From the NCBI GenBank assembly GCA_031385545.1, contig JANNBN010000149.1, forward strand, positions 1 through 64,000: a stretch of 64,000 bases of DNA. Reading direction: 5' to 3'. The position numbers and the translations under genes were made by a program. The first letter of the stretch is position 1. Each line of letters opens with the position of its first letter. Origin of the DNA: JANNBN01 sp031385545. GTDB taxonomy: Bacteria > Actinomycetota > Acidimicrobiia > Acidimicrobiales > JANYDT01. The notes beneath the pieces are model-generated. The model was not told the origin of the DNA. It saw nothing but the letters and a program-made list of their open reading frames with translations, and searched no databases. Positions 24,447 through 33,046 of this stretch are shown here, piece by piece.

Positions 24447-25388
24447 ATGCTCATCATCCAGCGGCCGTCCGTCGAAGCAGCCGGTGAACCAGAAGGCAAT
24501 CGCCAGAAGTTCACCATTTCGCCACTCGAGCCGGGCTTCGGCCATACGCTCGGCGCAACACTGCGCCGCACACTTCTGTCGTCCATCCCCGGGGCTGCTA
24601 TCACGCAGGTCCGCTTCGACGATTCGTTGCACGAGTTCGCAACCATCTCGGGCGTCAAGGAAGACATCACCGACATCATCTTGAACCTGAAGGACCTTGT
24701 CCTGCAGGTCGAAGGTGATGAGCCGGTGCAGCTCCGCCTCGACGTGCGCGGACCGGCTACGGCCACCGCGGCCGACATCCCGTTGCCGACCGGCACCGAG
24801 ATCCTCAACCCCGAGCTGGTCATCGCCACGCTCAACGGCAAGGGTCGTCTCGCAATCGACATCACCGTCGAACGCGGCCGCGGCTATGTCTCGGCAGACC
24901 GCAACAAGAAGTCGTCGGTCATCGGGGTTGTCCCGGTCGACTCGATCTTCTCACCGGTCCGCCGGGTTGCCTTCAGCGTCGAGCCAACCCGTGTGGAGCA
25001 GTCGACCAACTTCGACAAGCTCAACCTCGACATCGAAACCGACGGCTCCATCAGCCCGCAGGACGCGTTGGCTTCGGCCGGCGACACGCTGCGCACGTTG
25101 TTCGGCCTCGTTGCAGACATGAGCGAAGAGCCGCAGGGCTTGTCACTCGGCGAAACCTCTGCCATCGGTTCCGGCTCACCGGACCTCGACCTTCCCATCG
25201 AAGACCTCGAGCTGTCCGAGCGTCCCCGCAACTGCCTCAAGCGCGCTCAGGTCAACACCATCGGCGAGCTTGTGCAGCAGACCGAGGACGATCTGCTTGC
25301 CATCACCAACTTCGGCCAGAAGTCGCTGGACGAAGTCATTCAGAAGCTCGACGAGCGCGGACTGTCGCTGCGCACCAAGGACCGGTAA
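24447..25388 (+). CDS. rpoA: DNA-directed RNA polymerase alpha subunit
   Basis: A 313-aa protein with the N-terminal dimerisation domain (EPGFGHTLGATLRRTLLSSI) and the C-terminal domain (LELSERPRNCLKRAQVNTIG ... NFGQKSLDEVIQKLDERGL), which binds UP elements and activators. An AAGAGG ribosome-binding sequence precedes the ATG. Confidence 0.98.
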   Translation: MLIIQRPSVEAAGEPEGNRQKFTISPLEPGFGHTLGATLRRTLLSSIPGAAITQVRFDDSLHEFATISGVKEDITDIILNLKDLVLQVEGDEPVQLRLDVRGPATATAADIPLPTGTEILNPELVIATLNGKGRLAIDITVERGRGYVSADRNKKSSVIGVVPVDSIFSPVRRVAFSVEPTRVEQSTNFDKLNLDIETDGSISPQDALASAGDTLRTLFGLVADMSEEPQGLSLGETSAIGSGSPDLDLPIEDLELSERPRNCLKRAQVNTIGELVQQTEDDLLAITNFGQKSLDEVIQKLDERGLSLRTKDR

Positions 25389-25397
25389 GGAACCGCC

Positions 25398-25751
25398 ATG
25401 CCAGCAACACCAAAGAAGGGCCACCGTCTCGGTTCCGGTCCTGCGCACCAGAAGGCCATGCTTGGCAACCTGATCTCGTCGCTCATCGCGGCCGAGTACC
25501 TGGTCACCACCGAGGCCAAGGCCAAGGCTTTGCGTCCAGTCGCAGAGAAGATGATCACCAAGGCGAAGAACGGCGGCGTGCACAATCAGCGCCAGGTCGT
25601 TGCCTTCATCCGTGACAAAGAAATGGCTTCGAAGCTGTTCACCGAGGTTGGCCCGCGTTACGAACAGCGCAACGGTGGCTACACCCGCATCTTGAAGCTG
25701 GGCACACGCCACGGCGACAACGCCCCCATGGCGCGCATCGAACTCGTCTGA
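25398..25751 (+). CDS. rplQ: 50S ribosomal protein L17
   Basis: A 117-aa protein starting MPATPKKGHRLGSGPAHQKA, with TTEAKAKALRPVAEKMITKA and the C-terminal RHGDNAPMARIELV. It matches the standard bacterial L17 length and ends the alpha operon; a strong hairpin follows 52 bp later. Confidence 0.98.
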   Translation: MPATPKKGHRLGSGPAHQKAMLGNLISSLIAAEYLVTTEAKAKALRPVAEKMITKAKNGGVHNQRQVVAFIRDKEMASKLFTEVGPRYEQRNGGYTRILKLGTRHGDNAPMARIELV

Positions 25752-25803
25752 TCACCAACTGATTCACGGCGGCGAGTCCGCTGCCAACTTGTACCACCAC
25801 GCA

Positions 25804-25829
25804 ACAGGCGCCTCCCCGGGGGCGCCTGT
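25804..25829 (+). terminator. Terminator after rplQ
   Basis: ACAGGCGCC (25804-25812) and GGCGCCTGT (25821-25829) form a perfect 9-bp stem with an 8-nt loop. It lies just after the last gene of the ribosomal operon and before the truA promoter. No U-tract. Confidence 0.7.
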
Positions 25830-25878
25830 CGCCATTGAGACGACTGAGTGGAACTTCTGGAGGACTTTCCTCCCATCC

Positions 25879-25995
25879 AGCAACCAACCTCGAACTCCCA
25901 GCAACCAACGTTGAACTCCCAGCAACCAACGTTGCCTGAAACGGCGGTGTGCGGCCTCCTTTTCGACGGGTTGGTTGCTCAGCCGTCGAGGTTGG
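25879..25995. repeat. Direct and inverted repeats between rplQ and truA
   Basis: AGCAACCAAC occurs three times with exact 21-bp spacing (25879, 25900, 25921), inside a 21-bp unit AACTCCCAGCAACCAACGTTG. The reverse complement GTTGGTTGCT follows at 25970-25979. CCAACCTCGA (25884-25893) is also matched by TCGAGGTTGG (25986-25995). The region could fold into large alternative hairpins. It encodes no plausible protein. Confidence 0.85.
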
Positions 25996-26042
25996 AGCGG
26001 CGTTGTACGGCGAACAGGACCCGTCGGTTCGACGAGCACAGA

Positions 26043-26048
26043 TAGCCT
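26043..26048 (+). promoter_or_regulatory. Leaderless promoter of truA
   Basis: TAGCCT fits the TANNNT -10 box and lies 7 nt before the GTG at 26056. This supports that start codon and a leaderless mRNA separate from the ribosomal operon. Confidence 0.45.
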
Positions 26049-26055
26049 GCAACGC

Positions 26056-26820
26056 GTGCTCCGACTCCGTCTGCTCATTGCCTACCACGGTGCTGCGTTT
26101 CACGGCCTCGCCCCTCAACCGGGCCAACGCACTGTCGTCGGGGTTATTACCGATGCGCTGGCCACGGTGCTGAGATTGACGGAGCTGCCCGAGTTCACGA
26201 TGTCCGGTCGTACCGACGCCGGTGTGCACGCGTGGGGGCAGGTGCTGCACGTCGACGTTCCCGACGACACCGACCCGGCTCGGGTCCAACGCTCGCTGAG
26301 CAAGATGCTGGGCCCCGAAATTGTCGTCCGTTCCGTCGCGACCGCAGCTGCAGATTTCGACGCGCGCCACTCGGCCACGTGGCGCCGCTATCGCTACACC
26401 ATCCTCAACGACCCCGTGCCAGACCCGTGGTTGGTCGACACCGCATGGCACATCGCCGAGCCCCTGAACGTGGACCTGATGCGGATGGCGATCGATCCGT
26501 TCGTCGGCGAGCACGACTTTTCGTCGTTCTGCGGCGCAGTGCAGCACGAGGGCCAGACGAACCGGCGACGCGTGATCTCGGGGACCATCACGCGTGGGCA
26601 TGACGACACGCGGTTGTTGGTGTTCGAACTGCTGGGGACCGCGTTCTGCCGTCAGATGGTGCGGTCCATCACCGGTTTCATCGTCGACGTGGGCCGCGGC
26701 CGACGGACGCCAGGAGACGTGCTGGCTGTTCTCGCCGCCCGGGACCGCTCAGTTGCCGGAACCGTTGCGCCACCGCAGGGGTTGTGCCTGTGGGAGGTCG
26801 GTTACCCGGCCGAGGTGTAA
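26056..26820 (+). CDS. truA: tRNA pseudouridine synthase A
   Basis: A 254-aa protein with the TruA catalytic motif SGRTDAGVHAWGQ (the Asp attacks the uridine) and the family segments WRRYRYTI, FVGEHDFSSFCGA and GTAFCRQMVRSITGF. It modifies U38-40 in the anticodon stem-loop of many tRNAs. The GTG at 26056 starts VLRLRLLIAYHGAAFHG, the usual first beta strand; an upstream in-frame ATG at 25975 would lie inside the repeat region. Confidence 0.95.
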   Translation: MLRLRLLIAYHGAAFHGLAPQPGQRTVVGVITDALATVLRLTELPEFTMSGRTDAGVHAWGQVLHVDVPDDTDPARVQRSLSKMLGPEIVVRSVATAAADFDARHSATWRRYRYTILNDPVPDPWLVDTAWHIAEPLNVDLMRMAIDPFVGEHDFSSFCGAVQHEGQTNRRRVISGTITRGHDDTRLLVFELLGTAFCRQMVRSITGFIVDVGRGRRTPGDVLAVLAARDRSVAGTVAPPQGLCLWEVGYPAEV

Positions 26821-26965
26821 TCCGTCAACGGCCAGTAAGCGTGATCCGTCACCGGCAGTCAGAAAGTGAGCGGATGCTTTCGTGCTGAGTGTTCGTGCGG
26901 ACGTCTCCTGTGTGACGTGAGGCGGCCGACTGCTCGAAACCGATCGGGTTTGTCGCCATCGCCAC

Positions 26966-26971
26966 TACCCT
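26966..26971 (+). promoter_or_regulatory. Leaderless promoter of the 26978 gene
   Basis: TACCCT (TANNNT) lies exactly 6 nt before the GTG start at 26978. Confidence 0.45.
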
Positions 26972-26977
26972 CGTGTC

Positions 26978-28087
26978 GTGCCGCGCGTTCAACTCGGTTC
27001 TGCTGCCCGTGCCGCAAGGGCGCGCCCTGCGAAGGTTTTCCTCACGCTTGTCACCGTGGTTGCTGTTGCCACCGTTGCTGCGGTTCCTTCCACCGGGGCG
27101 GACGCAGTTGCGGCGACGAAGCGCAGGGTGACCACCACCCGCCGAGCGAAGCCCACTCGTCCATCGACCACCAAGCGTGCGGACACTGCAAAGCCGGTCA
27201 CCACCTCCAAACCGCCGACCACACCATCAACAACGATGGCAGTGGCAACTGCAACGTTGCCGGTCAGTGCTCTCGCAGTCGACTCCCGCATGCAGACGTT
27301 CGTCGATCCGTCCCGTCCGACAGCGGCGACAACGGCGAGCGCCGCCAAGCCGACTCGCACCCTTGAGACGTTGATCGTGACGCCGGTCGACACCGGTCGA
27401 CCCTTTCCGTTAGTGGTGTTCGGTCATGGCCTGACCGGCCGCCCAGCCCAATACGAAAAACTGTTGCGCCGAATCGCGTCGGCCGGCTTCGTGGTTGCGG
27501 CTCCGACGTTCCCGTTGTCCAACACCAACGCGCCTGGTGGACCCAGCCTGTTCGACGAACCCAACCAGCCCGGTGACATGAGCTTCGTCATCACGCAGCT
27601 GCTGACAGACAAGCAGGTCGATTCGGAGTGGGTGTTTGTCAGCGGGCATTCGTTGGGCGCCATCACCACCGTTGACCTGATCGGCAACCCGGCGATGGTT
27701 GACGAGCGGGTCGATGGTGCCGTGGTCATCTCGGGCACTGCGAACCTGTTCGGTTCAGCGAAGCTGTTCGATAAAACGCCCGCAGTCCCGGTTCTGTTCA
27801 TCCATGGCGACCTTGATGCAACGGTGCCGATCTCGCTCGGCCTCTCAACTTATGCAGCCGCGCGCTCACCCAAGTGGTTCATGACCATGATAGGCGGCAA
27901 CCACACGTTCGGCATCGACGGCCGGGCCGACCTCGCCGGTGAAGCAGGGCTGCTCTACACCGACGCCATTTCTGCGTTCCTGGCATCGGTAGCTGACGGG
28001 CCGCAGGTGGTAACGGCGGCCCTGAGAGCGGTCACATCGGCGCATCCCTCGCGGCTCAGTCTGCAGTCTTCGGCGACCGGCGGCTAG
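26978..28087 (+). CDS. Secreted alpha/beta hydrolase (lipase/dienelactone-hydrolase-like)
   Basis: A 369-aa protein with an N-terminal signal or anchor sequence (about residues 19-46), a Thr/Lys/Pro-rich linker (about 50-90) and an alpha/beta hydrolase domain from about 128. The oxyanion region is VVFGHGLTGRP, the nucleophile Ser225 lies in SGHSLGAIT, the acid is probably Asp278/280 (FIHGDLDATVP) and the catalytic His is 309 (GGNHTFGI). The GHSLG motif and HGDLDATVP are shared with platelet-activating-factor acetylhydrolase and polyesterase-type enzymes. Substrate unknown; probably extracytoplasmic. Confidence 0.85.
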   Translation: MPRVQLGSAARAARARPAKVFLTLVTVVAVATVAAVPSTGADAVAATKRRVTTTRRAKPTRPSTTKRADTAKPVTTSKPPTTPSTTMAVATATLPVSALAVDSRMQTFVDPSRPTAATTASAAKPTRTLETLIVTPVDTGRPFPLVVFGHGLTGRPAQYEKLLRRIASAGFVVAAPTFPLSNTNAPGGPSLFDEPNQPGDMSFVITQLLTDKQVDSEWVFVSGHSLGAITTVDLIGNPAMVDERVDGAVVISGTANLFGSAKLFDKTPAVPVLFIHGDLDATVPISLGLSTYAAARSPKWFMTMIGGNHTFGIDGRADLAGEAGLLYTDAISAFLASVADGPQVVTAALRAVTSAHPSRLSLQSSATGG

Positions 28088-28099
28088 GAGTCAGCGGGG

Positions 28100-28177
28100 G
28101 GATCAGGCGAGGATCAGGGCGGATCAGGGCGGATCAGGGAGGATCAGGGAGGATCAGGGAGGATCAGGTGAGGATCA
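28100..28177. repeat. 10-bp tandem repeat GGATCAGGGA
   Basis: About eight consecutive copies of a 10-bp unit (GGATCAGGGA/C) run from 28100 to 28177 between convergent genes. The last copy overlaps the stop codon of the thioesterase gene on the minus strand. The central copies are identical, suggesting recent slippage expansion. Confidence 0.9.
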
Positions 28178-28979
28178 TCGCGAGCTGCCGGGAGTGGGCG
28201 ACCAGGCGGCTGGTCGAGTCCCATAGTTCGCCGTCTTCCTCGAAGCGACCATTCGCGAGGTGCCGACACGTCATCCGCACCAGCATCCAGCCGGGCGCTG
28301 GTTTGGCCCGCACGTGGACCGTCATCTCGATGGTGGGCACCCAGGCACGGTCAGGGAGGACCTCGAAGACCGTGGGCGGCAGTGCATCGGCGAAGAACAG
28401 TAACGCCCACGGGTCTGGCTCGCGTCCATCGCGAAAACGGATCCACCCGACGGACTCGGGTTTGCCAGAGTGTTCGCCCCGCACCCATCCTGTATCGGGA
28501 TGCAACCTGACTTCGGTGTTGTCGTTGATGGTCGACAGGTTGACGAAAAGGTTTGCCCCTGACCGGTCGATGCATTCGTCGGGCTCAGGGATGTCGGGCG
28601 GTGCAGTACCGAGGTAGTCCGGGGGCTGCATTTCGCCCAGGGTGCCGAACGTGGCGATGGTCTGTGTACGTAGGGTCGCTGGTGACCCCTGCTCCATCCC
28701 GGCAATGGCGTTGGTGAACGTGCGTCCTGCGCGGATCATCTGTGTGCTGACCATTGCCGCCCCCGGTTGCGCAGGCCGAAGGTAATGGGTGGTCACCGTG
28801 ACTGGGTCGGCGTGGACGGAACCGGCGAGAATCGTATGGGCACACATCGTGCGGGCGATGGCAGCCATGGAGTAGCCGCCGTTCGGCTTGTCGCCGATGT
28901 TCCAACCGGCGCCGAGCGTCAGCCCCTGCTCGGTCGGGGTGGTGTCGATGTCGAACTGATGCTGTCCCGCTGCTGTCAC
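28164..28979 (-). CDS. Acyl-CoA thioesterase-like protein (double hotdog)
   Basis: A 271-aa protein resembling the TesB-like/4HBT_3 thioesterase superfamily: GWNIGDKPNGGYSMAAIART near the N-terminus, VTVTTHYLRPAQPG in the first hotdog and VPTIEMTVHVRAKPAPGWML with LWDSTSRLVAHSRQLAMI in the second. Members hydrolyse acyl-CoA thioesters. The GTG start overlaps the stop of the upstream gene by 4 bp (GTGA), so the two form an operon. Its C-terminal codons run into the 10-bp repeat array. Confidence 0.85.
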   Translation of the reverse strand: MTAAGQHQFDIDTTPTEQGLTLGAGWNIGDKPNGGYSMAAIARTMCAHTILAGSVHADPVTVTTHYLRPAQPGAAMVSTQMIRAGRTFTNAIAGMEQGSPATLRTQTIATFGTLGEMQPPDYLGTAPPDIPEPDECIDRSGANLFVNLSTINDNTEVRLHPDTGWVRGEHSGKPESVGWIRFRDGREPDPWALLFFADALPPTVFEVLPDRAWVPTIEMTVHVRAKPAPGWMLVRMTCRHLANGRFEEDGELWDSTSRLVAHSRQLAMILT

Positions 28980-29740
28980 AGCGATACGGTACCGGCCTCC
29001 GGCGCCGGGAGCCGAATCGGTACGACCGTGCCATGGGGAAGCTCGCGCACTGTGTTCATGCGCTGCTCGATGACCAGCTCTGGATACTGGCTGATGATCC
29101 GATGGCCAACGTTGCTGCAGTTGCCGTCAGCTGGGTGGTTGAGGAAGACCGACTCGGGTTCATGCTCCGCTCCGTCGTCGGTACGGACCCGGAAGCCGGT
29201 CCAGTTCACTGCAACCGTTGGCGCGTCGCAGGGGCAGAACCACTCGGTCCATACGCAGAGGCCGGCCAGGCGGTCACCTCCGCACCAGAGGTCTCGGAGC
29301 AAAGTGTGCTCTCCGGTAGCGAGGTTTCGCGCGCTCGCCCGCCAACCCGACGTGCCGTCTGGAGCGGGTTCTCCCGGTGAGATGGTGATCCGATACGGCG
29401 TGTGCGGCTCCCATCGGTAGTGGCGCGTGTTGGGGTCGTCCTTGAAGCCGGGCAGCATCGGGGGCGAGCCTTGTAGGTTCCTTTTCCAATTGGCGTGTTG
29501 GGGCGGGTAACCACCCCAGTTGACTGCGCCGTTGTGGGGGTGACGTGGGTTCCACTGCAGCCCGGTATGGGCAGCGCCGAAGTCGCCACCCTGTGCGTCG
29601 GTGAAGCTGGCTTGCAACGCCCAGAAATACAGCTCTTCGACTCGGGGGGCCTCGGTCAGCTCGAAGGTGACCCAGGCCGAGACGACAGGACCGATGTCTG
29701 CGGGGAGCCGCCACATGAGGTGCATGTGTTCCAGCGTCAC
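28976..29740 (-). CDS. Protein of unknown function upstream of the thioesterase
   Basis: About 254 aa from the GTG at 29740 (VTLEHMHLMWRLPADIGP). The open frame reaches back to 30079 but there overlaps the ABC gene on the other strand; other GTG starts are at 29749, 29785 and 29794. The sequence is rich in Trp, Tyr and Gly (HNGAVNWGGYPPQHANWKRN, HYRWEPHTPYRITISPG, WTEWFCPCDAPTVAVNWTGF), suggesting a beta-sandwich or jelly-roll fold. I do not recognise the family. It is coupled to the thioesterase by a 4-bp overlap. Confidence 0.7.
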   Translation of the reverse strand: MTLEHMHLMWRLPADIGPVVSAWVTFELTEAPRVEELYFWALQASFTDAQGGDFGAAHTGLQWNPRHPHNGAVNWGGYPPQHANWKRNLQGSPPMLPGFKDDPNTRHYRWEPHTPYRITISPGEPAPDGTSGWRASARNLATGEHTLLRDLWCGGDRLAGLCVWTEWFCPCDAPTVAVNWTGFRVRTDDGAEHEPESVFLNHPADGNCSNVGHRIISQYPELVIEQRMNTVRELPHGTVVPIRLPAPEAGTVSL

Positions 29741-29831
29741 ACAGTCCACCGATAGTTGTGGCGAATGTTGCGCAGGGAGCAACACCGTCCACACTTCTGC
29801 GTCGCATCCGGCCGGGTAGGGTTGGTCGGCC

Positions 29832-30632
29832 GTGACGAACGCCCTGGAACTCGACGACGTCCGGCTGTCGCACGACGGGGGAGACACCTGGGCGCTTGAC
29901 GGGCTGTCCTTGCGGGTCAGGCTCGGCGAGCGGTGGGTGGTGCTCGGGCCGAATGGAAGTGGCAAGTCCACGCTGGTGCAGATCATCACGGGGTGGCTCC
30001 ACACGTCGCACGGAGGAGTGGAGATTCTGGGTGCTCGGCTCGGCCACGGGGTCGACTGGCGGCGCCATCGCGAACGCATCGGATTGGTGAGTTCATCGTT
30101 CGCAAAGTTGCTGCGTCCGGATCTCGTGGCGCAGGACGTGGTTATGACAGCCGCCTACGCAGCACTCGAACCGTGGTGGCACGAGTACACAGAAGCACAA
30201 CGTCAGCGCGCATATGACCTGCTTCAAGCGGGAGGGTTCGGGTATCTCGCCCAACGCAGGTTCGGGGCGCTCAGCGAAGGGGAACGCCAGCAGGTGATGC
30301 TTGCACGCACGTTGATGGGAGCTGCCGAGCTGCTTGTTCTGGACGAGCCGGCTGCAGGCCTCGACCTGGGCGCACGCGAACGGTTCGTCGGACGACTTGC
30401 TGACCTGGCTGCGGCAGAGGCAGCCGCGCCAATCGTGCTGGTCACCCACCACTTGGAAGAGATCCCTGTGGGGTTCACTCACGCATTGCTTCTGCGGGGT
30501 GGCCGGGCTGTTGCCCAGGGCCCGATCTCCGAGGTCCTGACTTCGGCCAACGTGGCCGCCACGTTCGGGGTTGATGTAGCGGTAGACCGCAACGGCGACC
30601 GCTGGGCCGCCCGCATCCGTTCGTCTCGTTGA
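29832..30632 (+). CDS. ABC transporter ATP-binding protein
   Basis: A 266-aa stand-alone ATPase with Walker A GPNGSGKST (39-47), signature LSEGERQQ (147-154), Walker B LLVLDEP (167-173) and H-loop His206 (VTHHLEEIP). Its layout (HHLEEIPVGFTHALLLRGGR) resembles ATPases of the molybdate ModF/iron-chelate type. No permease or binding protein is adjacent, so its partner and substrate are unknown. A possible -10 (TAGGGT, 29817-29822) lies 9 nt upstream of the GTG. Confidence 0.92.
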   Translation: MTNALELDDVRLSHDGGDTWALDGLSLRVRLGERWVVLGPNGSGKSTLVQIITGWLHTSHGGVEILGARLGHGVDWRRHRERIGLVSSSFAKLLRPDLVAQDVVMTAAYAALEPWWHEYTEAQRQRAYDLLQAGGFGYLAQRRFGALSEGERQQVMLARTLMGAAELLVLDEPAAGLDLGARERFVGRLADLAAAEAAAPIVLVTHHLEEIPVGFTHALLLRGGRAVAQGPISEVLTSANVAATFGVDVAVDRNGDRWAARIRSSR

Positions 30633-30734
30633 GATGTCACATTTTGGTCCGCAACGCGCGATTCGTGACACATCAAGTCGAGGCGGCACCGCGCGCGATC
30701 AATAGGTGCTTGGGTCCTGCACCATCGGGCTCGG

Positions 30735-30740
30735 TAAGGT
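30735..30740 (+). promoter_or_regulatory. Leaderless promoter of the 30748 gene
   Basis: TAAGGT (TANNNT) lies 7 nt before the GTG at 30748, favouring that start over the longer frame from 30706. Confidence 0.45.
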
Positions 30741-30747
30741 CAGCGCC

Positions 30748-31782
30748 GTGTCAGACCCATTGGCTACAACAGCCGCACCGCCCGGGATCAATCCTGTCAA
30801 CGTCGACAACTGGTTGCGAGAGGCCGGCCTTGTCGGCCCGTTCACGTTTTCCCTCATCGCCGGCGGCAAGTCCAACCTCACCTACCGATTCACGGATGCG
30901 TCGGGCGACCGATACGTGCTGCGCCGGCCACCCCTCGGACACGTGCTTGCAACGGCGCACGACGTGGCTCGCGAACATCGAATCATCAGCGCGCTGCAGA
31001 ACTCCGCCGTGCCGGTTGCCCCGGTGGTTGGGCTGTGTACCGATGACGCCGTGAACGGTGCTCCGTTCTCTGTGATGCGCTTCGTCGATGGTGTGGTGCT
31101 CGACTCGCCGGCGGCAGGCGATGCCGTGCCCGAGGCGGTGCGCGCTCATGCGTCTGACCAATTGCTGGACGTCATGGTGGCGCTGCACTCGGTCGACATC
31201 GATGCAGTCGGGCTGGGCGAGCTAGCGCGACGGGGTGGGTACCTGGACCGGCAGCTGAAGCGGTGGAAGTCTCAGTGGGACCAGTCGAAGTCTCGTGATC
31301 TGCCCTTGATGGACCAGGTCCATGCCGGGCTGATTGCCTCGCAGCCCGAAGAGCACACGGTCGGTATCGTGCATGGTGACTATCGGTTTGGCAACTGCAT
31401 CGTGGACCCGGCAACCGGTGATCTGTGTGCGGTGTTGGACTGGGAGTTGTGCACGCTCGGCGATGTGCTCGCCGACATCGGATATCTGCTTGTGTACTGG
31501 AGCGATCCGGCCGGTCCACAACTGGCGGAGAACGATCCGTCCGGGCGGCCTGGGTTTCCGTCTCGAGACGAAGTGGTGCGGCGCTATACGGCGGCTACGG
31601 GGCGCAGCGTGGCTGACATCCAGTACTTCGAAGCGTTCTCCTGTTGGCGGCTTGCGTGCATCGCCGAGGGCGTGCTCGCCCGGTACGCAGCTGGGGTGAT
31701 GGGGGACTCGACGGGGTTCGACCTCGCGCTCAGCCAGCAGCGCGTCGATGCACTCGCGAAACGCGCTGCTGCGTTGCTGTAG
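30748..31782 (+). CDS. Phosphotransferase, APH/ACAD10-like
   Basis: A 344-aa kinase-fold protein with FTFSLIAGGKSNLTYRF (nucleotide loop), YVLRRPPLG (the lysine-equivalent strand), the catalytic loop VHGDYRFGNCIVDP and the metal-binding VLDWELCTLGD. This subgroup of aminoglycoside-phosphotransferase-like proteins is found near acyl-CoA dehydrogenases and resembles the kinase part of ACAD10/11, which handles hydroxyacyl-CoAs. That role is an inference here. The GTG at 30748 is chosen from promoter spacing. Confidence 0.88.
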   Translation: MSDPLATTAAPPGINPVNVDNWLREAGLVGPFTFSLIAGGKSNLTYRFTDASGDRYVLRRPPLGHVLATAHDVAREHRIISALQNSAVPVAPVVGLCTDDAVNGAPFSVMRFVDGVVLDSPAAGDAVPEAVRAHASDQLLDVMVALHSVDIDAVGLGELARRGGYLDRQLKRWKSQWDQSKSRDLPLMDQVHAGLIASQPEEHTVGIVHGDYRFGNCIVDPATGDLCAVLDWELCTLGDVLADIGYLLVYWSDPAGPQLAENDPSGRPGFPSRDEVVRRYTAATGRSVADIQYFEAFSCWRLACIAEGVLARYAAGVMGDSTGFDLALSQQRVDALAKRAAALL

Positions 31783-31831
31783 CTACGACGCGAGCCATGG
31801 CTGTAGCCGCTGAGCCATCCGTTTCTGCGGG

Positions 31832-31837
31832 TAGGTT
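31832..31837 (+). promoter_or_regulatory. Leaderless promoter of the 31844 gene
   Basis: TAGGTT (TANNNT) lies exactly 6 nt before the GTG at 31844. The same GGTAGGTTG string recurs upstream of the carboxylase gene at 33815. Confidence 0.5.
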
Positions 31838-31843
31838 GGCACG

Positions 31844-33046
31844 GTGAGTTCTCCGCCTGTTTTCGTGTCGCGTCTGGTGGGCCTGCCACTGCACGCGCCT
31901 GACGGTAGCCCGGTCGGCAAACTCTTCGACGTCATCCTTGGCCACCCAGCCCCTGGATCGCCACCCCCGGTTGTGGGCTTCGTGGCCGAGGTTCAGCGGC
32001 GGCTGATTTTCATCGGTTCCAACCGCATCGGCGAGCTTGACGTCACCGGGGCGCGGCTCCTGGTGGGCATGGTTGATCCTCGCCGCCTGCGTTTGCGTTC
32101 CGGCGAGGTGCTTGTCCGCAAGGACTTGTTCGACCAGCGCGTGGGACGCGAAGTCATCAACGACGTCGCCATCCGCCTGACCCCCGGCGCGGCGAGGGCA
32201 TGGGAGGTTGCCGGCGTGTCGCTGGTGTCAAGCGGCCTCATTCGACGCCGACGCACAGGGCGTCTCACCGGCAGTGATGTGCTGGCCGAGCTGTTTCCGA
32301 CTACGGCCGTTGCACAACAGGTCTCAACGCTTCGCGAAATGAACGCGGCCGACGCAGCCACTGCGGTGTTCACCATGACTGACGCAGACCGTATGGCCGT
32401 CGCCGACGCAATGGGCGACGAGGAATTGGCCGAGTTGCTCGAAGAGCTTCCGGACGAAGAGGGCATTCAGTTGTTGGAGTCGCTCGATGTGGAACGTGCT
32501 GCAGACGTTCTCGAGCAGATGGAGGCCGACGACGCCGCCGACCTGTTGGGCGAAATGCCCATTGCTGAGCGTGAAGAAGTGCTGGCCGCAATGGATCCCA
32601 CCGAAGCCGAGACGCTGCGCCGTCTGGTGCAGTACTCACCCGAGTCCGCCGGTGGTCTGATGAACCCGTACCCGGTCATCCTCGGGCCGACTGCCACGGT
32701 GGCCGAAGCGCTAGCCCATATCCGTGACCCCGACCTGCCTGCTGCTGAGGCTTCGCACGTGTTCGTCTGCGAGGCTCCGTTCGAAACGCCGACCGGTCGC
32801 TATCTCGGTCCCGTCGGCTTCCAGCGGTTGCTGCGCGAACGTCCCTCCACGCACCTGTCGCGGTGCCTGGACGAAGGCCCCAGCGTTGTGCCGCCCGATC
32901 TCAGCATGAGTGAGTTGGCGCGGCGCCTGGCTCAGTACGACGTCGTCGCAGTTCCCGTGTCAGATGCACAGGGCCGCCTGCTTGGCACCGTCTCGGTCGA
33001 CGACGTGCTCGACCATCTTCTGCCTGAAGGGTGGCGACGCCGATGA
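31844..33046 (+). CDS. Soluble MgtE N-domain/CBS protein with PRC-barrel-like N-terminus
   Basis: A 400-aa protein without membrane spans. Residues about 1-100 look like a PRC-barrel module (LPLHAPDGSPVGKLFDVILG). Residues about 150-265 are the MgtE N-terminal helical superhelix (ADAMGDEELAELLEELPDEE, LLESLDVERAADVLEQMEAD). Residues about 270-395 form two CBS motifs (MNPYPVILGPTATVAEALAH; DVVAVPVSDAQGRLLGTVSV). These are the magnesium-sensing parts of MgtE without its channel. Its stop overlaps the start of the DUF1003 gene (ATGA). A magnesium- or nucleotide-sensing role toward that membrane protein is likely. Confidence 0.88.
   Translation: MSSPPVFVSRLVGLPLHAPDGSPVGKLFDVILGHPAPGSPPPVVGFVAEVQRRLIFIGSNRIGELDVTGARLLVGMVDPRRLRLRSGEVLVRKDLFDQRVGREVINDVAIRLTPGAARAWEVAGVSLVSSGLIRRRRTGRLTGSDVLAELFPTTAVAQQVSTLREMNAADAATAVFTMTDADRMAVADAMGDEELAELLEELPDEEGIQLLESLDVERAADVLEQMEADDAADLLGEMPIAEREEVLAAMDPTEAETLRRLVQYSPESAGGLMNPYPVILGPTATVAEALAHIRDPDLPAAEASHVFVCEAPFETPTGRYLGPVGFQRLLRERPSTHLSRCLDEGPSVVPPDLSMSELARRLAQYDVVAVPVSDAQGRLLGTVSVDDVLDHLLPEGWRRR

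Noticed and set aside
25879..25995. Insertion-sequence ends
   Set aside because: Inverted repeats are present but there is no transposase frame or target duplication.
28100..28177. CRISPR array
   Set aside because: The repeats are 10 bp with no spacers and no cas genes; it is a simple tandem repeat. No other array was seen in the window.
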